This document shows positions 52,908 to 61,644 of a stretch of DNA of 64,000 bases, in pieces. Below the pieces are notes generated by a model. The model made no database searches. It saw only the letters and a list, made by a program, of their open reading frames with translations, and was not told where the DNA came from. The DNA is taken from NCBI RefSeq assembly GCF_020525925.1, contig NZ_CP084876.1, positions 3,286,001-3,350,000 on the forward strand, read 5' to 3'. The stretch comes from Klebsiella quasipneumoniae subsp. quasipneumoniae (lineage in GTDB: Bacteria > Pseudomonadota > Gammaproteobacteria > Enterobacterales > Enterobacteriaceae). The position numbers were made by a program, and so were the translations under genes. The first letter of the stretch is position 1; each line of letters opens with the position of its first letter.

Positions 52908-54230
52908 ATGGCACTCTTCGATTTTCCTCGCTGGAAGCTGACCTCCCCCGCCGCCGAATCCGGCGTTGTCGCGCCCGATGAACGCTTATCGGCCGGGCAA
53001 ACGCTGGTGATGGGCGTGCAGCACGCCGTTGCGATGTTCGGCGCGACGGTGCTGATGCCGTTGTTGATGGGGCTCGACCCAAACCTGTCCATACTGATGT
53101 CGGGGGTCGGCACCCTGCTGTTCTTTGTCGTCACCGGCGGACGGGTGCCGAGCTATCTCGGCTCCAGCGCCGCCTTTGTCGGGGTGGTGATCGCCATTAC
53201 CGGCTTTAACGGCCGGGGACTCAACCCTCACCTCAGCGTCGCCCTTGGCGGGATCATCGCCTGCGGGCTGGTCTATACCCTGATCGGTCTGGTGGTGATG
53301 AAGATCGGCACCCGCTGGATCGAGCGCCTGATGCCGCCGGTGGTGACCGGGGCGGTGGTGATGGCTATCGGCCTGAACCTGGCGCCGATTGCCGTGCGCA
53401 GCGTCTCCGCCAGCGCCTTCGACAGCTGGATGGCGGTGTTAACCGTGCTCTGTATCGGCATAGTCGCGGTATTTACCCGCGGGATGCTGCAGCGTCTGCT
53501 GATCCTGGTCGGCCTGATCGTCGCCTGCGCGCTGTACGCCCTGCTGGCTAACGGCTTTGGCCTCGGCAAACCGCTGGACTTCTCTCCCCTCACCCAGGCG
53601 GCGTGGTTCGGGCTGCCGCACTTTACCACCCCATCCTTTAACGGCCAGGCGATGATGTTGATTGCCCCGGTCGCGGTGATCCTGGTGGCCGAGAACCTCG
53701 GCCACCTGAAGGCCGTCGCCGGGATGACCGGGCGCAATATGGATCCGTACATGGGGCGCGCCTTCGTCGGCGATGGTCTGGCGACCATGCTCTCCGGCTC
53801 GGTCGGCGGCAGCGGGGTCACGACCTATGCGGAGAACATCGGCGTCATGGCGGTGACCAAGGTCTACTCGACGCTGGTGTTTGTCGCCGCGGCGCTGATT
53901 GCCATGCTGCTGGGCTTCTCGCCGAAATTCGGCGCATTAATCCACACCATTCCCGGGCCGGTGATCGGCGGCGCCTCGATCGTGGTCTTTGGCCTGATCG
54001 CCGTCGCCGGGGCGCGGATCTGGGTGCAAAACCGCGTCGACCTCAGCCAGAACAGCAATCTGATCATGGTGTCTGTGACCCTGGTGCTGGGCGCCGGCGA
54101 TTTCGCGCTGTCGCTGGGCGGCTTTACGCTGGGCGGGATTGGTACCGCCACCTTCGGGGCGATCCTGCTGCACGCGCTGCTTCATCGCGGGACGCGTGAG
54201 GCGAAGGAGGCTAGGGTAACGCCGGTTTAA
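52908..54230 (+). CDS. rutG: Uracil/pyrimidine permease RutG
   Basis: Nucleobase:cation symporter-2 family permease of 440 residues with about 14 TM helices. The family motif AENLGHLKAVAG (about residues 262-273) holds the conserved glutamate, and VGDGLATMLSGSVGGSGVTT the second. Imports uracil for the Rut pathway; last gene of the operon. Confidence 0.96.
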   Translation: MALFDFPRWKLTSPAAESGVVAPDERLSAGQTLVMGVQHAVAMFGATVLMPLLMGLDPNLSILMSGVGTLLFFVVTGGRVPSYLGSSAAFVGVVIAITGFNGRGLNPHLSVALGGIIACGLVYTLIGLVVMKIGTRWIERLMPPVVTGAVVMAIGLNLAPIAVRSVSASAFDSWMAVLTVLCIGIVAVFTRGMLQRLLILVGLIVACALYALLANGFGLGKPLDFSPLTQAAWFGLPHFTTPSFNGQAMMLIAPVAVILVAENLGHLKAVAGMTGRNMDPYMGRAFVGDGLATMLSGSVGGSGVTTYAENIGVMAVTKVYSTLVFVAAALIAMLLGFSPKFGALIHTIPGPVIGGASIVVFGLIAVAGARIWVQNRVDLSQNSNLIMVSVTLVLGAGDFALSLGGFTLGGIGTATFGAILLHALLHRGTREAKEARVTPV

Positions 54231-54267
54231 GCCACATTAGCGCGGCGTTGGCGCAGGGAGCGGGTGG

Positions 54268-54298
54268 GCCGGATAAGGCATTTATACCGCCATCCGGC
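54268..54298. repeat. REP element 1
   Basis: GCCGGATAAGGCATTTATACCGCCATCCGGC: an imperfect palindrome with the enterobacterial REP core GCCGGATAAGGC. Confidence 0.85.
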
Positions 54299-54300
54299 CT

Positions 54301-54420
54301 GCCGGGAACGTCTCAGCGATGTTGAGGCCGTCAGCACCGGCAGTTTCAGCAACAATGGTGAATAAATTAACGACAGGTCGTATGAACGTAGGCCGGGTAA
54401 GGCGCAGCCGCCACCCGGCG
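54301..54420 (+). repeat. Partial third copy of the long repeat tail
   Basis: Matches the tail of copy A (54719-54838) at an offset of 418 bases, including GGAACGTCTCAGCGAT and CAGTTTCAGCAACAATGGTG, and ends in its REP element. The body of the long repeat is absent here. Confidence 0.8.
54389..54419. repeat. REP element 2
   Basis: TAGGCCGGGTAAGGCGCAGCCGCCACCCGGC, a REP palindrome in the same orientation as the others. Confidence 0.85.
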
Positions 54421-54490
54421 AAATAACGGTACAACCGAATATTTCCCTGCTCGCGCTGCGCTTAGCAGGGCTACAACTTCTATGTTAATG

Positions 54491-54870
54491 CCGGGCAGAT
54501 GGCGCTCCCGGTTAATTTTCTGCGTTATGTCTGGCTTGGCGCAGGGAGCGCACAGGGGGCGGCCAGTCGCCGCCGCCCCCTGTACCCCCGGGCTCCGGCC
54601 AGCAAAATCGCCGCTACGCGGTCCCTTCGACTTATCCCTGCAGGCTTCGGGTCGGGCCGAGGCAGCGTCCGTGCAAAACACGGCCCTCAGCCCGCATCCA
54701 TGCGGGCTGCCCCGGCCTTCCGTGAACGTCTCAGCGATTTTGAGGCCGTCAGCACCGGCAGTTTCAGCAACAATGGTGAATAAATTAACGGCAGGTCGTA
54801 CGAACGTAGGCCGGGTAAGGCGCAACCGCCATCCGGCATAAAAGCGACGCCGTGCCTGATGCCATCGCCC
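54491..54870 (+). repeat. Long direct repeat, copy A (~370 bp)
   Basis: Aligned without gaps to copy B at a constant offset of 593 bases. Shared landmarks: CCGGGCAGATGGCGCTCCCG at the start, a GGGGGCGGC/GCCGCCCCC palindrome near 54555, GCCCGCATCCATGCGGGC hairpin near 54690, and the REP at the end. The sequence is rich in hairpins and has no coding signal. Confidence 0.88.
54807..54837. repeat. REP element 3
   Basis: TAGGCCGGGTAAGGCGCAACCGCCATCCGGC, at the end of long-repeat copy A. Confidence 0.85.
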
Positions 54871-54911
54871 GGCGGCGCTGCGCTTGCGCGGGCCTGGGTG
54901 ATGTGTGCCTG

Positions 54912-54945
54912 TAGGCCGGATAAGGCAGTTATGCCGCCATCCGGC
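54912..54945. repeat. REP element 4
   Basis: Begins TAGGCCGGATAAGGCAGTTA and ends GCCATCCGGC; closest of the five to the E. coli REP consensus. Confidence 0.88.
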
Positions 54946-55083
54946 ATCGCCACGGGTACTGAGCCTGACCTCACGGCGGCGCTGCGCTGGCGTGGGCCGA
55001 CTGACCGTCAGGGCTGGATAATTTGATACGGTTATCGGTTTGCAACGGTTTCGCCCCGGCAAAACGGTTGTTCTGTGTTATTT

Positions 55084-55460
55084 CCGGGCAGATGGCGCTC
55101 CCGATAGGTCTTCTGCGTTATGCCTCTCCTGGCGCAGGGAGCGCACAGGGGGCGGCCAGTCGCCGCCGCCCCCTGTACCCCCGGGCTCCGGCCAGCAAAA
55201 TCGCCACTGCGTGGTCCCTTCGACTTATCCCTGCAGGCTTCGGGTCGGGCCGAGGCAGCGTCCGTGCAAAACACGGCCCTCAGCCCGCATCCATGCGGGC
55301 TGCCCCGGCCTTCCGGGAACGTCTCAGCGATTTTGAGGCCGCCAACAACGGCAGTTTCAGCAGCCCCTACGCCAGCGGTGAGTTGGGGTTGTAGGCCGGG
55401 TAAGGCGCAGCCGCCACCCGGTATAAACGCAACTCCGTGCCTGATTCCATCGCCCGGCGG
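55084..55460 (+). repeat. Long direct repeat, copy B (~370 bp)
   Basis: Second copy of the repeat at 54491. The first 250 bases are nearly identical to copy A; the part after GATTTTGAGGCCG (about 55338-55390) has diverged, then the REP end is shared again. Confidence 0.88.
55392..55421. repeat. REP element 5
   Basis: TAGGCCGGGTAAGGCGCAGCCGCCACCCGG at the end of long-repeat copy B; the last base pair of the palindrome is changed. Confidence 0.82.
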
Positions 55461-55548
55461 CGCCGTTGCTTGCCGGGCCTACAGACAATCAGAGCCGGAC
55501 GAGTAGGCCAGCCAGGATAAGCGCCGCTGTAGGATCAGAAGCGTAAAA

Positions 55549-56487
55549 TTACGGCTCGCGACGATCGGCCAGATCCGGGAGCGGTTGCGCATCGTTATTC
55601 GTTGACATCTGCGGCGGCGGTTTGCGCTTCCACTTCAGCTCGCTCACCAGCACGCCCGCGAGGATAAAGACGCAGCCGAGGAGGGCCAGCAGCGGCAGAC
55701 GCTCACCGGCCAACCGGCCAAAAATACCGGCCCACACCGGTTCGCCGGTATAGATCAGCGTGGCCCGCGTCGGCGAGACGCTGCGCTGCGCCCAGTTCAT
55801 GGTCACCTGAATGATCGCGCTGAAAATGCCCAGCCCCAGCGCCACGCCGAGCAGCGCCGGCGTCAACGGCGGCACTGACTCACCGGCCGGCTTCATGGCG
55901 GCGAAAGCCACCAGCGACGCGGTCGCCAGCTGCACCACCGTCACCCGCCGAACATCCACTTTCCCGGCCCAGGCGCTGATAAGGATAATCTCCGCGGCAA
56001 TCGCCAGCGCGCTCGCCAGCGTGATCATCTCCCCCACGCCAAGCGCCAGCAGATTGTTTTCCGGCCCGGCCAGCAGGATCAAACCGATAAAGGCCAGCAC
56101 AATCCCCACGCAGGACATCACCCCCGGCATACGACCCAGGCACAGCCACTGCAGCAGCGGCACCAGCGGCACATACATCGCCGTGATAAAGGCAGACTTA
56201 CTGCTGGAGATCGACTGCAGTCCCCAGGTCTGCAGCCCATACCCCAGCGCAATCGCCACGCCAATCGCCACCCCCGCCTTCACCTCCAGCCATGTCATAC
56301 CGCGCAGGGTGCGCAGCGAGAGCAGACCCACCGCCAGCGCGGCGGTCGCGAAACGCAGGCCGACAAAAAACAGCGGCCCGCTGAGGCTGACCGCATACTG
56401 CACGGCAAGGAAGGTCCCTCCCCAGAACATGGTGATCATGATAAGGAGCGCTTCCTGGCGGCTAACGGAGAATTTTAACGAAGACAT
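55549..56487 (-). CDS. EamA/DMT-family transporter
   Basis: Inner-membrane drug/metabolite transporter of 312 residues with about ten TM helices in two EamA halves (MITMFWGGTFLAVQYAV at about 17-33; the second half contains YTGEPVWAGIFGRLAGERL). A basic-acidic soluble tail follows (KWKRKPPPQ onward). Substrate unknown. E. coli has no gene between ymdF and rutG here, so it is an insertion in the conserved order. Confidence 0.88.
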   Translation of the reverse strand: MSSLKFSVSRQEALLIMITMFWGGTFLAVQYAVSLSGPLFFVGLRFATAALAVGLLSLRTLRGMTWLEVKAGVAIGVAIALGYGLQTWGLQSISSSKSAFITAMYVPLVPLLQWLCLGRMPGVMSCVGIVLAFIGLILLAGPENNLLALGVGEMITLASALAIAAEIILISAWAGKVDVRRVTVVQLATASLVAFAAMKPAGESVPPLTPALLGVALGLGIFSAIIQVTMNWAQRSVSPTRATLIYTGEPVWAGIFGRLAGERLPLLALLGCVFILAGVLVSELKWKRKPPPQMSTNNDAQPLPDLADRREP

Positions 56488-56566
56488 AAAACAGCCATGA
56501 CGATTAACGGGCGACCAGTGTGCAATCGGCCCGGCGGGAGCGCAACCTCCGACAGTTAAAAAAAAA

Positions 56567-56586
56567 CCGCCGGCTGATGCCGGCGG
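56567..56586 (-). terminator. ymdF terminator
   Basis: Hairpin CCGCCGGC-TGAT-GCCGGCGG; on the minus strand it is followed by ten T residues (A-run 56557-56566 on the plus strand). Confidence 0.9.
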
Positions 56587-56651
56587 CGAGGGCGATGCGG
56601 TTGGGTCGGGGAGATTAACACCGCATCAAAGAGAACAGTGCGAGTCGCGCG

Positions 56652-56825
56652 TTAACTCTCACGACTACCGTGACTGTTTTTACCCCCTTTTTTACCAGCC
56701 TCTGAGGCGCGCTGAGGGTCATTTTTAAAATTCCCCCCGCTATGCTGGCCACCTTTACGTCCTGCTTCTGATGCTCTTTCACGGTCTTCAGCAAAGTTGC
56801 CAGAACCGCCACGATGGTTTGCCAT
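56652..56825 (-). CDS. ymdF: Stress-induced KGG-repeat protein YmdF
   Basis: 57-residue hydrophilic protein starting MANHRGGSGNFAEDRERASE and containing the two family repeats ASEAG(R/K)KGG followed by H/N-S. It is nearly identical to E. coli YmdF, a general stress protein of the GsiB/KGG type. The ATG at 56825 has GGAGG nine bases upstream. The gene is short, so it is easily missed; the overlapping frame-shifted reading at 56615-56812 is not real. RpoS control is known for homologues. Confidence 0.95.
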   Translation of the reverse strand: MANHRGGSGNFAEDRERASEAGRKGGQHSGGNFKNDPQRASEAGKKGGKNSHGSRES

Positions 56826-57857
<1,032 letters not shown>

Positions 57858-57877
57858 TCTTCCGCAGGAGGAGCACT

Positions 57878-58105
57878 ATGCCAACTCAAGAAGCAAAAGC
57901 ACATCGCGTCGGCGAATGGGCAAGTTTACGTAACACCTCGCCGGAGATCGCCGAGGCGATTTTCGAAGTCGCCCACTATGATGAAAAACTGGCGGAGCAA
58001 ATCTGGGAGGAAGGCAGCGACGAAGTGCTGGCGCTGGCCTTTGCCAAAACCGATAAAGATGCGCTGTTCTGGGGTGAACAGACGATTGAGCGTAAAAACG
58101 TCTAG
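57878..58105 (+). CDS. yccJ: YccJ family protein
   Basis: 75-residue acidic cytoplasmic protein, the E. coli YccJ length ([20 protein letters not shown] start, ERKNV end). Paired with wrbA in enterobacteria as a stationary-phase operon. Function unknown. GGAGGAG precedes the ATG. Confidence 0.95.
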   Translation: MPTQEAKAHRVGEWASLRNTSPEIAEAIFEVAHYDEKLAEQIWEEGSDEVLALAFAKTDKDALFWGEQTIERKNV

Positions 58106-58141
58106 GACGTTTATCCCTGCCGAGTCTCACCCTAACCTGCT

Positions 58142-58169
58142 AAAAAACCCGGATTGCTCCGGGTTTTTT
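58142..58169. terminator. Bidirectional terminator yccJ / agp
   Basis: Hairpin AAAAAACCCGGA-TTGC-TCCGGGTTTTTT between convergent genes; strong T-runs in both directions. Confidence 0.93.
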
Positions 58170-58171
58170 CG

Positions 58172-59419
58172 TTATTTCGCCGCCTCGTTGATCACCTTTT
58201 TAAAGGTCTCCAGCGGACAGAAACCCTGGTCATCGACCGGGCAGCCGTTAAGCGCCAGCGTGACCCGCTGCGGCGGGGTCTGCAACGTCAATGGGTCGGC
58301 ATTACGCAGCTGCTCGGTGCTCTGGTAGACATACTCAATCTTCATCAGATCGCGGTTGCTGCCGCTGTCGTGCCAGCGTTGAAACAGCAGTTTGCCGCCG
58401 ATAGGCGTGCGCTCATACTGGCCGGGCAGTTGATAGGGCTTAAAGTCCAGCGCCGTCAGCAGCGAGGCAATATTCGAGTCGTGTCCCACCAGCAGCGTGA
58501 CTTTCGCCTTGCTGGCCCCCTCGCCCACCAGCGCGTTATCGATATAGTTGACCAGCGGCTTGGCCACGTTTTGCGCCACCGCCACCGAAGTAAACAGACT
58601 ATCCTGATAGCCGTTTTTCAGCTTCGACAGCACCTGCCACTGCTTATCGCTGGTGATCTCCCCCCACGCCACCTGGTCTTTGGGGAAGCCTTCATAATAT
58701 TGCAGGGTGAAGGCGTCCACCAGCGAGTTGCCCACCTTCAGCGGCCCGGACACCCCCGGCTCCTGCTGATAACCGGCGCTAAAGGTATCTTTACCCTCGC
58801 TCAGGGAACAGACCTGCTTCTCTTTGCAGGAGGGCGAGTTGCGGTAATCGATCATCGTCTCCAGCAGCTTGTAACTCTCGGTCAACTGCATCCCCTGGCG
58901 CTCTTTTTCCATCGCCTGCAGCGCTTTCTCACGAAACGCCGGGGAGTCGTCGGTGATAACCGGGTTGAAGGTCGGGTCCATGGTGCCCATCTGCGGCTGA
59001 TGATGCACCGCAATGCCGCAGCCCGGGAACGCGCCGGTGATAAAGAACTGCGCGGTGGCGACGGTGCGCTGCAGGCTGTTAGCGTAGGCGTAAACAGCGT
59101 TTTCCGGCGGGCACTCGCCGCTGGTCACCAGCTTCTGCTGCGCCAGCCATTCGCGCATATAGTGGCCCATATACACCTCCAGCACGCCACCCTTGGTGGT
59201 CAGCTGGCCGCCCGGCACATCCCATTGCGGCCAGGCTTTGGCGGTGGACTGCTCCAGCACGCTACCGTTATTGGCCAGCGGCGCGCGCAGGTTGTGACGA
59301 CTCATGATCAGCACCTGCTGCAGCTGATACCCCTCCGGGGCGGCCGTGTCCTGCGCCAGAGCGCCGGCGGATAACATGACCGCGCCGGCTACGGCGGCGG
59401 CGAGTAGACGTTTTTTCAT
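58172..59419 (-). CDS. agp: Glucose-1-phosphatase
   Basis: Periplasmic histidine acid phosphatase of 415 residues that hydrolyses glucose-1-phosphate and some phytate. Signal peptide [20 protein letters not shown] with a site near ALAQ. Catalytic RHNLRAP (about residues 38-44) and the HD motif in [10 protein letters not shown] (about 310) are intact. ATG at 59419 has AAGGA upstream; an ATG six codons earlier is less likely. Confidence 0.96.
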   Translation of the reverse strand: MKKRLLAAAVAGAVMLSAGALAQDTAAPEGYQLQQVLIMSRHNLRAPLANNGSVLEQSTAKAWPQWDVPGGQLTTKGGVLEVYMGHYMREWLAQQKLVTSGECPPENAVYAYANSLQRTVATAQFFITGAFPGCGIAVHHQPQMGTMDPTFNPVITDDSPAFREKALQAMEKERQGMQLTESYKLLETMIDYRNSPSCKEKQVCSLSEGKDTFSAGYQQEPGVSGPLKVGNSLVDAFTLQYYEGFPKDQVAWGEITSDKQWQVLSKLKNGYQDSLFTSVAVAQNVAKPLVNYIDNALVGEGASKAKVTLLVGHDSNIASLLTALDFKPYQLPGQYERTPIGGKLLFQRWHDSGSNRDLMKIEYVYQSTEQLRNADPLTLQTPPQRVTLALNGCPVDDQGFCPLETFKKVINEAAK

Positions 59420-59571
59420 CCCTTCATCCTTAGTCATTTATTATCATCGGGTTAATTGTGACGGATTTATGCCATTTTTCCTGGCATTCGCTCGCAAACT
59501 TAGACCGCCGCCGAAAATTTCCTCTGCCGACCAAATAGTTTTATAATGAAACAACTAACCCGGAGGCTTTC

Positions 59572-60021
59572 GTGAAACGTACCCGTCTTGAAAACAGCTG
59601 CTGTCCTGTCGCCCGCTCCCTCGACGTTATCGGTGACTGGTGGTCGCTGCTTATCGTCCGCGATGCCCTGCGCGGGGCGTGCCGTTTTAGTGAATTCCAG
59701 AAAAACCTCGGCATTGCCAAAAATATGCTCGCCGGACGCCTGAAAATGCTGGTGGATGAAGGCATCCTGCGTCTGCAGCCGGCCTCCGACGGCAGCGCCT
59801 GGCAGGAGTACGTCCTGACGGATAAGGGCCGCGCCCTGCAGACCGTGCTGGTCGCCCTTTCCCAGTGGGCGGATGACTATCTGTTCGATCCTGACGAACC
59901 GGCAACCCGGCTTATTGACCGCCAGCAGCGCCAGCCCCTGCGTAAACTGGTCCTGCAGGCGGCGGATGGCCGTGAGCTGGCCCCAGCGGATATCACCATC
60001 GCCGTTCCGCTGAACGACTAA
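59572..60021 (+). CDS. HxlR-family transcriptional regulator
   Basis: 149-residue winged-helix regulator of the HxlR/MarR-like class. The N terminus has the conserved CCPVARSLDVIGDWWSLLIVRD with adjacent cysteines near residues 10-11; LAGRLKMLVDEGIL is the recognition helix region. The start is GTG after CGGAGG. It is followed by an SDR gene with a large palindrome between them, so it likely controls that gene, perhaps in response to thiol- or aldehyde-reactive compounds. Confidence 0.87.
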   Translation: MKRTRLENSCCPVARSLDVIGDWWSLLIVRDALRGACRFSEFQKNLGIAKNMLAGRLKMLVDEGILRLQPASDGSAWQEYVLTDKGRALQTVLVALSQWADDYLFDPDEPATRLIDRQQRQPLRKLVLQAADGRELAPADITIAVPLND

Positions 60022-60064
60022 TCGCTGCCCGCGGCAGGCAAAAATAAAAAAAGCCCGGCAAAAT

Positions 60065-60118
60065 GGTTGCATTATTAAACCAAGTATCTCATCCTGAATT
60101 TGGTTTAATAATGCAACC
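60065..60118. promoter_or_regulatory. Perfect palindrome (19-bp arms), probable HxlR operator
   Basis: GGTTGCATTATTAAACCAA at 60065-60083 is the exact reverse complement of TTGGTTTAATAATGCAACC at 60100-60118, with a 16-base spacer. It ends 18 bp before the SDR start. Each arm also carries an inner GGTT...AACC dyad, so two dimers of the upstream regulator could bind side by side. A terminator role is unlikely because no T-run follows. Confidence 0.75.
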
Positions 60119-60136
60119 TTTTAAGAGGCAATACTC

Positions 60137-60925
60137 ATGTCCCAGTCATCGCACACTGCTTTTATCACCGGCGCTTCCTCAGGTATCGGCGCGATCTATG
60201 CCGAACGACTCGCCGCTCGCGGCTACGATCTGATCCTCGCCGCCCGCCGTGAAGATCGGCTGCAGGCGCTCGCCGGGCAGCTGCAGGCGCGCTACGCCAT
60301 CCGGGCCAGCATCGTCAAGGCCGACCTGAGCGAGGAGCAAGGCATTGAAGCCGTGGAGCAGCGTCTGCAGCACGATCCCGCCATTGACCTGTTCATCAAC
60401 AACGCCGGCACGGCAAAAATGGCGGGCTTTCTCGCCAGTACGCCGCGCGAGCACCAGGCGATTCATACGCTCAACACCACCGCGCTCCTGCGCCTGAGCT
60501 ATGCCGCGCTGGCCGCTTTTGCTCCCCGGGGCCGCGGAACGCTGATCAATATTGCCTCTATTCTTGCGCTGCATACGCTGCCGGGCAGCGCGGTCTACAG
60601 CGCCAGCAAAGCCTGGGTGTTGAGCTTTACCCGTGGCCTGCAGGATGAGTTTGCCGACAGCGGCGTGCGTATTCAGGCGGTATTGCCGGCGGCGACCGCC
60701 ACCGATCTGTGGCCGACCTCCGGCGTGGCGCTGGACGCCCTGCCCACCGGTACGGTCATGACCACCGAGGATCTGGTTGACGCCGCCCTCAGAGGACTGG
60801 AGATGGGGGAAAAGGTCACCTTACCGCCCGTGCATGACCTGGGATTGTGGGAGGCTTTCGAGCAGACGCGACTGGCGCTGTTTACCAGCGCGCGAACCGG
60901 GCAACCAGCGCCGCGATATCGCTAA
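60137..60925 (+). CDS. Short-chain dehydrogenase/reductase
   Basis: NAD(P)-dependent SDR of 262 residues. Motifs: cofactor loop GASSGIG (about residues 12-18), NNAG (about 91-94), catalytic Ser in NIASILA, YSASK with Tyr and Lys (about 154-158). AARRE after beta-2 suggests NADP preference. Substrate unknown. AAGAGGC precedes the ATG. Probably regulated by the HxlR protein encoded just upstream. Confidence 0.9.
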   Translation: MSQSSHTAFITGASSGIGAIYAERLAARGYDLILAARREDRLQALAGQLQARYAIRASIVKADLSEEQGIEAVEQRLQHDPAIDLFINNAGTAKMAGFLASTPREHQAIHTLNTTALLRLSYAALAAFAPRGRGTLINIASILALHTLPGSAVYSASKAWVLSFTRGLQDEFADSGVRIQAVLPAATATDLWPTSGVALDALPTGTVMTTEDLVDAALRGLEMGEKVTLPPVHDLGLWEAFEQTRLALFTSARTGQPAPRYR

Positions 60926-60926
60926 C

Positions 60927-61148
60927 TCACTCCGGCAGTGGAACCGCCGCCAGGGTACAGATCGCCTCGTGCTCACCGCCGCGGCGATCGGTGATCACCA
61001 CCTTATCGCCCGCTTTTTTACCTTCACACGGTTTCAGGACCTGCTCCACGATCCGCTCGCGGATCGCCTGACGTTCATTTTCAGCCTGACTGGCGAAGGC
61101 CGTCAGCGCCAGCGCCACGCCCAGCAGGCTGAGGGTTTTCTTATACAT
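60927..61148 (-). CDS. Small secreted protein, unknown function
   Basis: 73-residue protein with a signal peptide MYKKTLSLLGVALALTAFAS-QA and a 52-residue mature part with two cysteines (KPCEGKK, AICTLAA) that could form a disulfide. I do not recognise the family from memory beyond enterobacterial hypothetical proteins. Its stop is one base from the SDR stop. No strong ribosome-binding site (AAGACATG context). Confidence 0.7.
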   Translation of the reverse strand: MYKKTLSLLGVALALTAFASQAENERQAIRERIVEQVLKPCEGKKAGDKVVITDRRGGEHEAICTLAAVPLPE

Positions 61149-61403
61149 GTCTTGCTCTCAGATCATTCTAATTCGCGGTCAGCGTAACCCGCTGCTGGCC
61201 GCACTTCTGTAAAATCACTTAACGGAGTGTTACGCCCTTTCAGCTGAAACCCAGACTGTCACATTCCTGCGGGAAATATTTTATCACAACCCCTGCGGCG
61301 GATATTCCCGCGATGAGGCGTCATCTTTCAGACATATCCCGATGTTATCTTCAACTGAGCCCTGTATCTTTTTCCCTTTCTAAACAGAATTTTAGGTTGG
61401 TCT

Positions 61404-61526
61404 ATGTCGGGTCTTATTCTCTTTATCGTCGCGGTGGCGCTGCTGGGCGTCGCCATCTACAGTCTGGTGTCGTACCTCAAAGAACGGCGCGCCAGTCAGT
61501 TACCTGTCCATAAAAAGAAGAAATAA
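61404..61526 (+). CDS. 40-residue single-pass membrane miniprotein
   Basis: Frame starting MSGLILFIVAVALLGVAIYS and ending HKKKK: one TM helix, then a basic, soluble tail, so the tail is predicted to be cytoplasmic. TAGGTTGG precedes the ATG by eight bases, and codon use fits the genome. I do not recognise a named family. A terminator follows at 61595. Confidence 0.7.
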   Translation: MSGLILFIVAVALLGVAIYSLVSYLKERRASQLPVHKKKK

Positions 61527-61594
61527 TACCTTCCGTTCTCCGCCGTTTTCTGCTGATTTCTTTACCATCCTGTACTGTCCCTTACCGATGCCAT

Positions 61595-61626
61595 AACAAA
61601 GGCAGGACTGCGGGCCTGCCTTTGTT
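61595..61626. terminator. puuP / miniprotein terminator
   Basis: Hairpin AACAAAGGCAGG-ACTGCGGG-CCTGCCTTTGTT between convergent genes; T-rich arms on each side. Confidence 0.8.
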
Positions 61627-61644
61627 CGGTTTCTGCGTCAGGCT

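Larger units (their letters stand above)
54231..55548. other. Gene-free 1.3-kb repeat region between rutG and the EamA gene
   Basis: No gene is convincing here. The region is built from five REP elements of one orientation (listed), further REP-like hairpins (about 54437-54475, 54864-54896, 55450-55482), and a 370-bp direct repeat with an extra partial copy. The flanking genes are convergent, so it is a typical site for REP clusters. Short open frames on both strands follow the repeat and look like artefacts. Confidence 0.85.

Noticed and set aside
54482..55506. Small frames of 80-231 codons in the REP/long-repeat region
   Set aside because: They are duplicated with the repeat, occur on both strands, and lack ribosome-binding sites or recognisable domains.
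58105..58171. Possible riboswitch downstream of yccJ
   Set aside because: Only a bidirectional terminator hairpin is present.
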